A DNA stretch of 46,580 nt from Candidatus Aminicenantota bacterium (GCA_016783445.1 JADHWO010000014.1:1-46580); one strand, 5' to 3'. Shown: positions 8,094-16,997, counted from the stretch's first letter. Made by a program: numbers and translations. Notes: generated by a model not told the origin, from the letters alone.

Positions 8094-8240
8094 ATTGCGA
8101 GGAACAGAGTGACGTGGCAATCTCACAATTTGAGATGTTTTTGCGAACGAAGTGCGGCAGCCTCACAAATATTTATTGTTTTTGTGAAAAGGGAAGAAGA
8201 TTACCACGCTGTGCTCGCAACAGGCGAAACAATCTCTTCC
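8094..8240. repeat. ATTGCGAGG / AGATTGCCACG extragenic repeat cluster
   Basis: ATTGCGAGGAACAGAGTGAC with GTGGCAATCTCA (8094-8127), a degenerate forward copy TTGCGAACGAAGTGCGGCAG (about 8141-8160), and a reverse copy AGATTACCACGCTGTGCTCG with CAAC (about 8199-8222). Related copies lie at 28344-28471 and 46305-46340. Confidence 0.6.
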
Positions 8241-8317
8241 TTTTTAATAGACCTAATTTGTGCAATAAGATAGAATAAATAAAAATTATCTTGAGATAGG
8301 AAGGAGGATGGAACTTA

Positions 8318-9403
8318 ATGGACCGCAAAAATTTAAAACAAACTGTAATATATCTTTTCTTAATTTTAGGAGTATCTTTATTATCTCTGGCTTCAGAAGA
8401 AAATAAAACATTTCAGATTGGCGATATAAAAGTTGCTGCCGGTGAATTAAGGTCTGTTTACTTGTCCATTCCTGTTCAGGATGGAATTGGATGTAATATC
8501 CCGCTGACTATAATTAATGGTTCAAAAAAAGGAAAAGTCCTGGTTCTTGTAGCAGGAGTGCACGGTTATGAATACCCTCCTATTTTGGCCCTTTACCGGT
8601 TAAAAAAGAAGATAAACCCTTTATCCTTATCTGGAACATTGATCTTAGTCCATATCGCGAATCTCCCTGCCTTTCAGAAAAGAATCATCTATTACAATCC
8701 ATATGATTGGAAAAATCTGAACAGAGTTTTCCCCGGCAAGCCAAATGGATCGATTACTCAGCGCATTGCTTTTACATTAACAGAAGAAGTTATAAAAAAA
8801 TGTGATTTTCTTATTGACCTTCACTGTGGGGATGGAAATGAGGCTCTTATTCCTTATTCATACTGGATGGTCAGCGGTGATAAAAAAACAGATGAAGTCA
8901 GCAAAAAAATGGTACTAGCTTTTGGAATAAAACATATTATTATTGATAAATCCCGCACAAAAGACATAACTTTTTCCAAGTATTTAGGAAACACAGCTAT
9001 TCTGCATTCAAAACCGGCCATCACAACAGAATCAGGATATTTGGGTAAAACTGACGAAGAGTCTATTGTCCGCAATATCAAAGGGATAATTAGTGTTATG
9101 AAGCTTTTTAAGATGATAAAGGGAAAACCTGAGTTTGTTTCAGATCCTATTTGGATCGACCATTATGAAGTTATTTACTCTAATATGGATGGTCTTTTTT
9201 ATCCCCAGACGAAGATGGGCTATTACGTCACTAAAGGACAGAAGCTGGGATATATTACAGATTATCTCGGGAATAAAAAAAAGGAGCTTCGAGCCCCTTT
9301 TAGCGGAATAATACTTTATATAATAAACACTCCTCCTATCAGCAAAGGAGAACCTGTTTTTGAAGTTGGACGAATAAAGGAGAAGTCAGAAGATTGTTTG
9401 TAA
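8318..9403 (+). CDS. Exported succinylglutamate desuccinylase/aspartoacylase-like zinc hydrolase
   Basis: M14-like metallo-amidohydrolase of the AstE/AspA superfamily; such enzymes cleave N-acyl amino acids or similar amides. The 361 residues begin with a signal peptide (about 1-27). Zinc motif GVHGYEYP supplies His82 and Glu85, and DLHCGD supplies His169. NLNRVFPG gives the substrate-binding Asn-Arg, and TTESGYLG gives a likely catalytic Glu238. The C-terminal third is a beta-rich barrel-like domain with GLFYPQTKMGYYVTKGQ, like the distal domain of AspA proteins. The start is supported by AAGGAGG upstream. The signal peptide implies a periplasmic role, unlike the cytosolic arginine-catabolic AstE, so the substrate is open. 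Confidence 0.88.
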   Translation: MDRKNLKQTVIYLFLILGVSLLSLASEENKTFQIGDIKVAAGELRSVYLSIPVQDGIGCNIPLTIINGSKKGKVLVLVAGVHGYEYPPILALYRLKKKINPLSLSGTLILVHIANLPAFQKRIIYYNPYDWKNLNRVFPGKPNGSITQRIAFTLTEEVIKKCDFLIDLHCGDGNEALIPYSYWMVSGDKKTDEVSKKMVLAFGIKHIIIDKSRTKDITFSKYLGNTAILHSKPAITTESGYLGKTDEESIVRNIKGIISVMKLFKMIKGKPEFVSDPIWIDHYEVIYSNMDGLFYPQTKMGYYVTKGQKLGYITDYLGNKKKELRAPFSGIILYIINTPPISKGEPVFEVGRIKEKSEDCL

Positions 9404-9506
9404 TAGTAATTCCTGAGTTAAAAGATCTTTTTGAATATACAAAGGTGGAGTAAATCCTCATAAAAAAACGTTTATCAATTAAAGCTGGATAAAAGAGCGA
9501 GTTCGA

Positions 9507-10100
9507 ATGAAACTGAAGGGTGTTATCTTTGACATGGATGGAACGGTTGTTGATGTGCCCTATGACTGGATTCAAATAAAAACAGACTTGGAGACTCAGG
9601 GAGAGCCTATACTTGTTTATTTAAACAGCCTGGAAGAGCCGGAAAAATCAATAAAGTGGAAAGTGCTGGAAAAATATGAATATGCAGCTACCCGGAAAGC
9701 TAAGATGAAGCTTGGCATGCGCAGGTTTCTCAATTTATTGAGTAAAAAAGGCGCAAAGATAGCTCTGGTGACGAACAACTCGCGCAATAATGTCTCTTAT
9801 CTCCTGGAGAAGTTCGGCCTGGAATTTGATTGTGTCATCTCCCGCGAGAGCGGCCTTTGGAAGCCTTCTGGTGCTCCCCTTTTAGCGGCTTTGAAAAAAC
9901 TAGGATTGCATAAGGAGGAATGTTGTGTTGTAGGAGATTCTCATTTTGATATAAAAGCAGCCAACGAGGCAGGCATACCCCATGTTTTCATTTTGAATAA
10001 AGATAAGGACATATTTGATAAAACCAATGCTGAGGTGTTTAGTTCTGTCAAAGCTCTTAAAAAGAGGATAGAACGGTTGTTATTTAAAGGAGAATCATGA
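9507..10100 (+). CDS. HAD-superfamily hydrolase (phosphoglycolate phosphatase-like)
   Basis: Cytosolic phosphatase of 197 residues. Motif I FDMDGTVVD supplies nucleophile Asp9 and Asp11, motif II VTNN gives Thr89, motif III gives Lys119 in GLWKPSG, and motif IV VVGDSHFDIKAA gives Asp144 and Asp148. The cap between motifs I and II is short and helical (about 20-75), as in the PGP/beta-phosphoglucomutase class. The substrate cannot be assigned. It stands alone, about 100 bp after the desuccinylase-like gene and 130 bp before the PhzF gene; the Shine-Dalgarno is weak. Confidence 0.88.
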   Translation: MKLKGVIFDMDGTVVDVPYDWIQIKTDLETQGEPILVYLNSLEEPEKSIKWKVLEKYEYAATRKAKMKLGMRRFLNLLSKKGAKIALVTNNSRNNVSYLLEKFGLEFDCVISRESGLWKPSGAPLLAALKKLGLHKEECCVVGDSHFDIKAANEAGIPHVFILNKDKDIFDKTNAEVFSSVKALKKRIERLLFKGES

Positions 10101-10232
10101 AAACAAGCAGTCCTGGTTTTATAACCCGATTTTACAACATTTTCCCAAAAAGATAAGAAGCGGAAAAACAACTTTTTATATCTTTATGCCAACATTTAAT
10201 AAAGCTGGCTGATTCATGTAAAAGGAGGCATG

Positions 10233-11012
10233 ATGAAAATTCCGATTTATCAAGTCGATGCATTTACAGATAAACTTTTTGGAGGGAATCCGGCAGCAGT
10301 TTGTCCTTTAGAAAAATGGCTGGATACAGAACTTTTACAAAACATTGCTGAAGAAAATAATCTTTCTGAGACTGCTTTTTTCGTTAAAAAGGGAAAGGAT
10401 TTTGAATTGAGATGGTTTACTCCAAAAATTGAGGTGGATTTGTGCGGGCATGCGACATTAGCATCAGCCCATGTCATCTTTAATCACCTGGATTATGATA
10501 AAAAACTAATAACTTTTTTTTCAGCAAGTGGAGAACTGAAGGTTTCAATCAAAAATGATCTTTTAACTCTGGATTTTCCTTCATCTCCTCCATCTCCAGT
10601 TGAGATGCCAGCAGAATTGATCCAGGGCCTTGGCAAAAGGCCAAATGAAGTTTTTAAATCAAGGGATTATCTGGCGTTATTCGAAAATGAAGATATTATT
10701 CTATCCATTGAGCCAAATTTTGATACCCTCAGAAAGCTTGATTGCCTCGGTGTTATTGTTACAGCTGAGGGAGATAAATCTGATTTTGTTTCAAGATTTT
10801 TTGCGCCAGCTGCTGGTATTAACGAAGATCCGGTAACAGGGTCCGCCCACACGACATTGATCCCATTTTGGGCAAAAAGATTAAATAAAAATACTTTACA
10901 TGCTTTCCAGCTCTCCCGGAGAAGAGGGGAAATATTTTGTGAATATGCAGAAAACAGAGTTAAGATCAGTGGACATGCAGTGACTTTTTTTGAAGGAGAA
11001 ATTGTTCTGTAA
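10233..11012 (+). CDS. PhzF-family isomerase/epimerase-like protein
   Basis: 259 residues with the two-fold hot-dog-like PhzF/diaminopimelate-epimerase fold. The N-terminal IYQVDAFTDKLFGGNPAAV is the family signature. NNLSETAFF carries the catalytic Glu of PhzF, followed by RWFTPKIEVDLCGHATLASA. The second half has GINEDPVTGSAHTTLIPFWA, the second phosphate/substrate loop. Tandem ATGs occur at 10230 and 10233; the second gives a workable distance from AAAGGAGG and the usual MKIPIYQVD start. Most such proteins are of unknown substrate, and no phenazine genes are nearby, so only the family can be claimed. Confidence 0.92.
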   Translation: MKIPIYQVDAFTDKLFGGNPAAVCPLEKWLDTELLQNIAEENNLSETAFFVKKGKDFELRWFTPKIEVDLCGHATLASAHVIFNHLDYDKKLITFFSASGELKVSIKNDLLTLDFPSSPPSPVEMPAELIQGLGKRPNEVFKSRDYLALFENEDIILSIEPNFDTLRKLDCLGVIVTAEGDKSDFVSRFFAPAAGINEDPVTGSAHTTLIPFWAKRLNKNTLHAFQLSRRRGEIFCEYAENRVKISGHAVTFFEGEIVL

Positions 11013-11165
11013 GTTGAGCCCTGACGGATAAAGGCCTGGAGAAATACGATTCTTATGGATGGATAAAAAAAGAGAGGTGGAGGGAAAGGAATTATTGGAA
11101 CTTTATCACAGGAAAAAGAGTTTTAATTTATAAGGCGAAGGAAAGATTCACTAAGGAGATATACA

Positions 11166-13292
11166 ATGAGAAACCATAATTTATTTAGAACATATGTTGC
11201 GGCCATTTTTATTCTTCTTTTTAGTTTTCTTGCGGAGAACCTTTTGGCTGACGGATTTATTATTCCCAGGCCCGGGCCAGGAGAGAGGATTCCCCCTTTG
11301 ACCGTGAAATACCACCGGGTTAGTGTTGAAATCATAAACCAAGTCGCAAGGACTTCAATTGATCAGGTATTCATCAACAATCATCCCAGAGATATTGAAG
11401 GGATTTTTATTTTCCCGCTTCCTGAAGAAGCTGCTATTTCTGAGTTTTCCATGTACATAGGAGATAAAAAGATAGAGGGGGAAATTCTGGATCGAGATCA
11501 GGCGCGCCGGATATATGAAGATATTGTTCGCAGACTAAAAGACCCGGCTCTGCTCGAATATGTAGGACGTAACATGTTCAGGGCCCGGATTTATCCTATT
11601 CCGGCTCGAGGTGAGAAAAGGATCAAGCTGTCCTACAGTGAAATCCTGAAGGCAGAGAGAAATCTTGTTCGTTATGTCTATCCGCTGAACACAGAGAGAT
11701 TTTCTCTTCATCCCATTAAAGATGTTACGGTCTCTGTAAAAATTGACTCGAAAATTCCTATTTCCAATATTTATTCACCTTCCCATAAGGTTTCTATCAG
11801 GAAAGAGGGAAAAAACCAGGCCAGAGCTAGCTTTGAAGGAAAAAACATTAAACCAGAAAAGGATTTTATCCTCTATTATTCTCTTTCTCAGGAAAATATC
11901 GGACTTTCCTTCATGAACTGGGAAGGACCAGAAGATAATTATTTCATGTTCCTTGCTTCACCTTCCTACGTGAGTAAAAAGGAAAAGGTCCTTAATAAAA
12001 ATCTTATTTTTGTTATAGATAGCTCTGGAAGCATGAGCGGGAAAAAAATCAAGCAGGCTAAAGAAGCTGTGCGTTTTGTCATCAATCATTTGGATAAGAA
12101 AGACAGGTTCTCCCTTGTAGATTTTGATGATGGGGTAAACTTGTTTTCTTCAGAGATAATCGTTGCCAATCCCGGGAACATAGAAAAAGCTCTTCAATTT
12201 GTGGAAAAAATTGAAGATTCTGGAGGTACAAACATCAATGATGCGCTGCTTCAGGCACTAAAGATGGTAGAGCGCGGAGAAAGACCCAACTACATTCTTT
12301 TTCTCACCGATGGGCTGCCCACAGTGGGAATAACGCGAACCGCAGAGATATTAAAAAATATCAGTAAAACAAACGAGCTTAAATGCCGCATATTTGTCTT
12401 TGGTGTTGGATATGATGTCAACACAGAGCTTTTAGACAGAATTTCTTCTGATAACAGAGGGACTTCAGTTTATGTTGATGAAAACGAGGATCTGGAGATT
12501 GCTATATCAAGCTATTATGAAAAGATATCCTCTCCTCTTCTTTCTGATTTAGTTATTGATTTTGAAGGAATTAAAGTCAGAGATGTTTATCCGAGAGTTA
12601 TGCCTGATCTGTTCAAAGGTTCGCAGCTTATTCTGATCGGGAAATATGACGGCAAAGGCCCGGTAACAACAGCGCTTTCGGGAAAAGTGAGAAAGAAAGA
12701 AGAGAAGTTTATTCTCAAGAAGCAAGAACTGGTTAAGGAAGAATCGTACAGTTTTCTACCGCGTCTCTGGGCCACAAGAAGGATTGGCTATCTTATTGAA
12801 GAGATCCGTCTTTATGGTGTAAACAAGGAGCTTGTTGATGAAGTGAAAAAACTCGGATTAAAATATGGAATCGTAACCCCTTATACGTCTTTTCTTGTTA
12901 CGGAGAAAGAGAGACGTACCATTGATGCAGCAGCACCTGAGGCTGAAAAAGCCCTTGCTGCTCGAAAGGTAACAGGCGCGGGCGCCGTTAAAATAGCCCG
13001 AGCATCACAGATGTTAAAAGAGGTAACTCAGGCTCCTCAAGTTGTTTCCCAGAGAATAAGATACAAAGGAGAAAAGACTTTCTACCTGAAGGATGGATAC
13101 TGGGTTGACAGTGTTTATAAAGAAGGAAGTCCTGTAAAAGAGATCCGCTTTAATTCAGATGATTATTTCCGCCTTCTCTCCAGGAAGCCCGGGATAACAA
13201 AATACCTTTCAGTTGCTGCGAACATAATCGTCAATTATGAAGGAGAGAGCTTCAAGATAATAGCTGTTCCCTCAGATGAGGAGATAAAGTAG
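11166..13292 (+). CDS. Exported VIT and von Willebrand factor A domain protein
   Basis: 708 residues with a signal peptide (about 1-28). A VIT (inter-alpha-trypsin inhibitor) domain follows at about 45-165, with the signature EGIFIFPLPEEAAISEF and ARIYPIPARGEKRIKLSY. A vWA domain lies at about 279-450, with MIDAS DSSGS (Asp285, Ser287, Ser289), the downstream Thr in GGTNINDAL and Asp in FLTDGLP, so it should bind a divalent metal. The C-terminal region (about 530-708) has no recognised domain. Bacterial VIT-vWA proteins are exported or envelope-associated adhesion or scaffold factors of poorly known role. The gene is isolated, with about 150-200 bp on either side. AAGGAG is present before the start. 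Confidence 0.92.
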   Translation: MRNHNLFRTYVAAIFILLFSFLAENLLADGFIIPRPGPGERIPPLTVKYHRVSVEIINQVARTSIDQVFINNHPRDIEGIFIFPLPEEAAISEFSMYIGDKKIEGEILDRDQARRIYEDIVRRLKDPALLEYVGRNMFRARIYPIPARGEKRIKLSYSEILKAERNLVRYVYPLNTERFSLHPIKDVTVSVKIDSKIPISNIYSPSHKVSIRKEGKNQARASFEGKNIKPEKDFILYYSLSQENIGLSFMNWEGPEDNYFMFLASPSYVSKKEKVLNKNLIFVIDSSGSMSGKKIKQAKEAVRFVINHLDKKDRFSLVDFDDGVNLFSSEIIVANPGNIEKALQFVEKIEDSGGTNINDALLQALKMVERGERPNYILFLTDGLPTVGITRTAEILKNISKTNELKCRIFVFGVGYDVNTELLDRISSDNRGTSVYVDENEDLEIAISSYYEKISSPLLSDLVIDFEGIKVRDVYPRVMPDLFKGSQLILIGKYDGKGPVTTALSGKVRKKEEKFILKKQELVKEESYSFLPRLWATRRIGYLIEEIRLYGVNKELVDEVKKLGLKYGIVTPYTSFLVTEKERRTIDAAAPEAEKALAARKVTGAGAVKIARASQMLKEVTQAPQVVSQRIRYKGEKTFYLKDGYWVDSVYKEGSPVKEIRFNSDDYFRLLSRKPGITKYLSVAANIIVNYEGESFKIIAVPSDEEIK

Positions 13293-13497
13293 AAAGTTTT
13301 AGAGAGTTTTTTAGAAATTTTTCCATGAAGGCCTGATCTTAACTGAGTTTTTCGAAAAAGGTCCACCCTGAAAGCATATTTTACCTTGGACTCTGTTATA
13401 AACAGATGATGTCCAGAGGCTGACGGCAGATAAATTGACTTGATTTATTAGGGATTATCGATAGAATTAGGAGAGATTTTGAGGTCAAGGAGACAAA

Positions 13498-14643
13498 ATG
13501 TTAAGAGAAAAATTACTCATGATTCCCGGTCCGAGTCCTGTTCATCCTCGGATCATAAACAGCCTTTCTCTTCCCACAGTTTCCCATGTAAGCTCTGAGT
13601 TCGTAGAAGAATTACAGAAAGCACTTGCCAATCTAAAGAAGATTGTCTTTTGTGAGAAAGGTGAGCCATTTATTGTCGCAGGAGCTGGGACTTTAGCTAT
13701 GGAAATGGCACTTTTAAATACTATAAAGAAAGGAGAAAGGTTCCTCGTTCTCTCTCAGGGATTTTTCGGGCAGAGGATGGCCCAAATTGCCCAGAGTTTT
13801 AACCTTGATTGTGACCTTATCGAGAGTGAATGGGGCAGGGCGGTTCTGCCTGAAGAATTGGATAAGAAACTTACGGAAAAAAAGTATAAAGCAGTGGTTT
13901 CAACCCATGTGGATACATGTACAGGTGCCTGCGCCCCTGTTAAAGATTATGCGGGAGTACTAAAAGACCAGGAGATTCTTTATATCATTGATGGTGTTTG
14001 TGCCACAGGAGGGATAGAAGAAAGGATGGATGAATGGGGAGTTGATGTGATTTTGACCGCATCCCAGAAATGTTTTGGAGCCCCTCCTGGTTTGGCGATT
14101 TTAGCCGTTTCAGAGAAAGCCATAAAGAAGAGAAAGAGTTTGGAAGAAATTCCAGCTTACTATTCAGATCTTTTGAACTGGCTTCCTATTATGAAGGACC
14201 CATCAAAATATTTCTCAACTCCCTGTGTTAATGAAATCAGGGCCTTTTATGAGAGTACAAAAATAATCCTTGAGGAAGGAATAGAGCAAAGATTCTCTCG
14301 GCACGCTCGTGTTGCAGAGGCTATAAGAGCAGCTCTGACTGAATTAGGATTTTCTTTTTTTACTCAGGAGCCATTTTTAGCGGATACTCTTTCTGTGATC
14401 AATTATCCTGAGGGAGTTGAAGATAAAGAATTCCGGCGTGTATTTTATGAGAACGGAATTGTTGTGGCAGGGGGATTAGGTGAGACCGCAGGGAAAGTAT
14501 TCCGAATGGGTCATATGGGAAATTTGTCTGTATCCCAGGTGTTTTTTGCCCTTGATGCCCTGGAAAGGACTCTTTCTTCCCTGGGTTATGCTTTTAAAGA
14601 AGGCTCAGGTATTCAAGCCGCAAAAGCGATTTTAAAGGAATAG
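13498..14643 (+). CDS. Class V PLP aminotransferase (alanine-glyoxylate / serine-pyruvate type)
   Basis: 381 residues. The N-terminal LLMIPGPSPVHPRI is the class V alanine-glyoxylate aminotransferase opening. GAGTLAMEMAL binds the cofactor phosphate, YIIDGVCATGG holds the pyridine-nitrogen Asp, and TASQKCFGAPPG holds Schiff-base Lys191. The usual substrate-side ETSTG reads DTCTG here. The start has AAGGAG 5-6 nt upstream. The DUF362 ferredoxin-like gene follows after 14 bp, so they are probably co-transcribed. The reaction is likely glyoxylate/alanine or serine/pyruvate transamination; sulfur-transferring relatives are less likely given the N-terminal pattern. Confidence 0.9.
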   Translation: MLREKLLMIPGPSPVHPRIINSLSLPTVSHVSSEFVEELQKALANLKKIVFCEKGEPFIVAGAGTLAMEMALLNTIKKGERFLVLSQGFFGQRMAQIAQSFNLDCDLIESEWGRAVLPEELDKKLTEKKYKAVVSTHVDTCTGACAPVKDYAGVLKDQEILYIIDGVCATGGIEERMDEWGVDVILTASQKCFGAPPGLAILAVSEKAIKKRKSLEEIPAYYSDLLNWLPIMKDPSKYFSTPCVNEIRAFYESTKIILEEGIEQRFSRHARVAEAIRAALTELGFSFFTQEPFLADTLSVINYPEGVEDKEFRRVFYENGIVVAGGLGETAGKVFRMGHMGNLSVSQVFFALDALERTLSSLGYAFKEGSGIQAAKAILKE

Positions 14644-14657
14644 GTGGATTACTAAAA

Positions 14658-15725
14658 ATGTCGAGTAAGGTTTATTTTATTCCGGCAAAAAGAGAAGATG
14701 GGAATGAAGTCCTGGCTCAAAAAGCCGAAAGAGTTTTCCTCAAGACCGCGCTGCATGAACAAATAGAGAATGATTCTTTTGTGGCAATAAAAATCCATTT
14801 TGGAGAAAAAAGAAATACCGGGTATATCAAGCCTCAGTGGATTATAAATATTATCAGACAGATTAAAAAAATTACCTCTCGGGTATTTATAACGGATTCA
14901 AACACCCTCTATGTCGGAAGCAGATCCAATTCCGTTGAGCATCTCCTTCTTGCAGAGGAGCATGGTTTTAAGCCGGAGATTCTGGGTATTCCTGCTATCA
15001 TCGCTGATGGCCTTATAGGCAGAGATGATGGCGAAATCCAGGTTAATCTCAAACATGTCAAATCAGCTAAGGTTGGCAGCCTTTTCCTGAATTCAGACGC
15101 CATGATATGTCTAAGTCATTTCACAGGGCATATTCAGTCTGGTTTTGGTGGAGCTATAAAAAACCTGGGCATGGGCTGTGCTTCACGAGCAGGAAAGCTC
15201 GAGCAGCATTCAGATGTTCATCCGTGGATTAATTCCAAGTTATGCAGCAATTGTGGTGTATGTTTTGATTATTGTCCTGCTCAGGCTATTGTGGAGAAAG
15301 GCGATAAAGCGTTCATTATTGAGGACAAATGTATAGGGTGTGGAGAATGCCTTGTGGTCTGCAGTGTCGGGGCTGTTAAATTCAACTGGGATTCGGATTC
15401 TGTGCGTGTTCAAGAAAAGATGAGTGAATATGCTTACAGTCTGAGGCATTTTTTTAATGGCAGGATTAACTTTATAAATTTTTTAATAGAGGTCACAAAA
15501 GACTGTGACTGTATGTCAAAGGATCAGCCGGCTGTTGTGGAGGATATCGGGATTTTGGGCTCTCTTGATCCTGTAGCTATCGATCAGGCTTCAGCTGATT
15601 TAGTGAACGAGAAAAGCGGGAAAGATATATTGAGGGCTGGATATGATATGGATTGGTCTGTGCAGCTCGAACATGGAGTTGAGATTGGCCTGGGCAGCAG
15701 ACATTATGATTTGATTAAATTGTAA
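14658..15725 (+). CDS. DUF362 domain protein with two [4Fe-4S] motifs
   Basis: 355 residues. The DUF362 body (about 1-185) contains KIHFGEKRNTGYIKP, ITDSNTLY and HFTGHIQSGFGGAIKNLGMG. A 2x[4Fe-4S] ferredoxin insert follows, with Cys196/199/202/206 (CSNCGVCFDYCP) and Cys225/228/231/235 (CIGCGECLVVCS), then the DUF362 tail with DPVAIDQASADLV. It has no signal peptide, so it is cytosolic. The family function is unknown; electron transfer or Fe-S-linked redox chemistry is the reasonable guess. It forms a probable operon with the aminotransferase. Confidence 0.92.
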   Translation: MSSKVYFIPAKREDGNEVLAQKAERVFLKTALHEQIENDSFVAIKIHFGEKRNTGYIKPQWIINIIRQIKKITSRVFITDSNTLYVGSRSNSVEHLLLAEEHGFKPEILGIPAIIADGLIGRDDGEIQVNLKHVKSAKVGSLFLNSDAMICLSHFTGHIQSGFGGAIKNLGMGCASRAGKLEQHSDVHPWINSKLCSNCGVCFDYCPAQAIVEKGDKAFIIEDKCIGCGECLVVCSVGAVKFNWDSDSVRVQEKMSEYAYSLRHFFNGRINFINFLIEVTKDCDCMSKDQPAVVEDIGILGSLDPVAIDQASADLVNEKSGKDILRAGYDMDWSVQLEHGVEIGLGSRHYDLIKL

Positions 15726-15819
15726 GCATTTGATTCGTCAAACCCACTCCTTTTAATCGCAGTTCTTCACATTTTGTTTTAATATCCGGAACACGACATA
15801 AAAATTAGAATTAATGAAG

Positions 15820-15894
15820 TCGGGGCGAGGGGATTTGAACCCCTGACCCCAGCGTCCCGAACGCTGTGCGCTAACCAGACTGCGCTACGCCCCG
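15820..15894 (-). tRNA. tRNA-Pro (CGG)
   Basis: 75 nt on the minus strand. The 7-bp acceptor CGGGGCG/CGCCCCG, D stem GCGC/GCGC, anticodon stem CAGCG/CGCTG with loop TTCGGGA (anticodon CGG), and T stem AGGGG/CCCCT with TTCAAAT all pair. The discriminator is A. CCA is not encoded. Confidence 0.97.
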
Positions 15895-15908
15895 ATCCGA
15901 GTGAATTA

Positions 15909-15937
15909 ATTATAACGGTTAAACGCCAAATATGAAA
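15909..15937 (-). promoter_or_regulatory. Predicted promoter of tRNA-Pro
   Basis: A perfect -10 TATAAT (minus strand, 15909-15914) lies 14 bp before the tRNA 5' end. The -35 (TTTCAT) is weak. Confidence 0.4.
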
Positions 15938-16350
15938 GTCGGATAAGATTTTTAAAAAGGAAATTAACGGGAGAATGAACTAAAAACTGTTAGCTCGTGG
16001 ATAGATTTATGATCTTAAATTAAAATCTTCTTTTTTTGAAATATCTCAACCTTTAGTTTTTGTATTTATTTGTAAGACAGATCCTGACATATTTTTTTGT
16101 AAAAACCTTACAAAAATATCAGAAAAATCCCTATATTATTTTTACAAATATTTCCTTAAGTTAAATAAGTCAGTAAATGAGCAGGAAAGTTTTTATTTAT
16201 AATCTAATTCATGATTGATTTTTTGGGATTTTGACTGTGGAAGCTGTTCCGAGAGCTGGATAACAAGACATTTTGATGCTCAATTTAAGTGAATAAATCA
16301 TAGCGTTGAGCGAAGTAAAATTGAATCTGACATTAAATATTTTAAAAATG
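15938..16350. other. A+T-rich intergenic stretch
   Basis: About 410 bp with no gene, tRNA or clear repeat seen. It ends at the decamer array that precedes the next promoter. Confidence 0.6.
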
Positions 16351-16390
16351 AATACGACAAAATACGACATAATACGACATAATACGACAT
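16351..16390 (+). repeat. Four tandem 10-bp repeats, AATACGACAT
   Basis: AATACGACAA is followed by three exact copies of AATACGACAT with no spacing. The array ends 14 bp before a predicted -35 box, so the repeats fall at about -50 to -90 on nearly one face of the helix. They could be binding sites for an activator or repressor. Confidence 0.7.
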
Positions 16391-16404
16391 TTTCGCCCAA
16401 ATTG

Positions 16405-16433
16405 TTGAAAATTCCTCCCACTGGACTTATATT
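16405..16433 (+). promoter_or_regulatory. Predicted sigma70 promoter of the orphan membrane protein gene
   Basis: TTGAAA (16405-16410), a 17-bp spacer and TATATT (16428-16433); +1 near 16440. A TGGACT/AGTCCA inverted repeat (about 16422-16450) covers the +1. Confidence 0.6.
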
Positions 16434-16495
16434 TCTTATAGTAGAGTCCATTATAAAAGGTGCGGCTTATGTCGAAAGGGAGGAGGGGGGTCTTT

Positions 16496-16996
16496 GTGAA
16501 TAATGAAGAAAAAAGATATCTTTTTGTATCAAAGCCCCTAGCTGTTTATTTTTTCCTAACGTTTGCTTTTTTAGGGCTCATTTATTTTATGTTTGCCACT
16601 TCCGCTGAGAATATAAAATTATCCGAAGCTTCTCCTATCTTCAAAGATAAAAATATATTTTCCCACTTAAATAAGCTCAGAGACACCTCCTATACAATTA
16701 GGTCTAGAGAGAGCCTGGATAGAAGCAATATTCACCGTGTGTTTTTTCAGGTTGATGTGCCAAAAGGAATTAGTCAGGAACAGCTTTTAGCTTTGGCTCA
16801 AAAAATTGTAAAAGAGACGATCTCCCATGAATACTGTCACTGCATTAAAATTGATTTTGGCCCTTATGGCTATGTGGATTTTGCTCCCTATGGAAACTGG
16901 GCTAAAGGTGGCGAGGTTCCTATCAGTTCTTACAGAAATTACAGATTCAATTATGTCTTATCTTCTTCTTTTTTTTCAAAAAAGAGCGGCTCATAA
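16496..16996 (+). CDS. Orphan single-span membrane or exported protein, family unknown
   Basis: 166 residues from the GTG at 16496, preceded by the purine run GGAGGGGGG (16481-16490); an upstream in-frame GTG at 16460 would place that run inside the gene. One hydrophobic helix (about residues 14-35) serves as a signal anchor. The rest is a small soluble domain with FFQVDVPKGISQEQLLALAQ, then HEYCHC, then GPYGYVDFAPYGNWAKGG. The alternating strand/helix pattern with a late aromatic-Gly segment recalls small DUF-type beta-alpha domains, but no family is claimed. HEYCHC could bind a metal (inference). It is monocistronic, with four decamer repeats at its promoter. Confidence 0.65.
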   Translation: MNNEEKRYLFVSKPLAVYFFLTFAFLGLIYFMFATSAENIKLSEASPIFKDKNIFSHLNKLRDTSYTIRSRESLDRSNIHRVFFQVDVPKGISQEQLLALAQKIVKETISHEYCHCIKIDFGPYGYVDFAPYGNWAKGGEVPISSYRNYRFNYVLSSSFFSKKSGS

Positions 16997-16997
16997 G

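Larger units (their letters stand above)
7653..8317. other. Gene-free repeat region between divergent genes
   Basis: 665 bp without a credible gene. It holds a GATTTGACCCATCAACCC palindrome (about 7778-7797), a truncated GGGGTCGCGTCTCAACATTT end (7825-7857), the 227-bp inverted-repeat element (7867-8093) and ATTGCGAGG-type repeats (8094-8240). The last 40 bp carry the Shine-Dalgarno of the next gene. Short open frames here have no initiation signal and cross the element ends. Confidence 0.8.

Noticed and set aside
7790-8273. Three 64-67-residue frames in the repeat region
   Set aside because: They cross the inverted ends of the MITE-like element, lack start signals and have no protein-like composition.
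16351-16390. CRISPR-like array
   Set aside because: The repeats are 10 bp with no spacers, and there are no cas genes.
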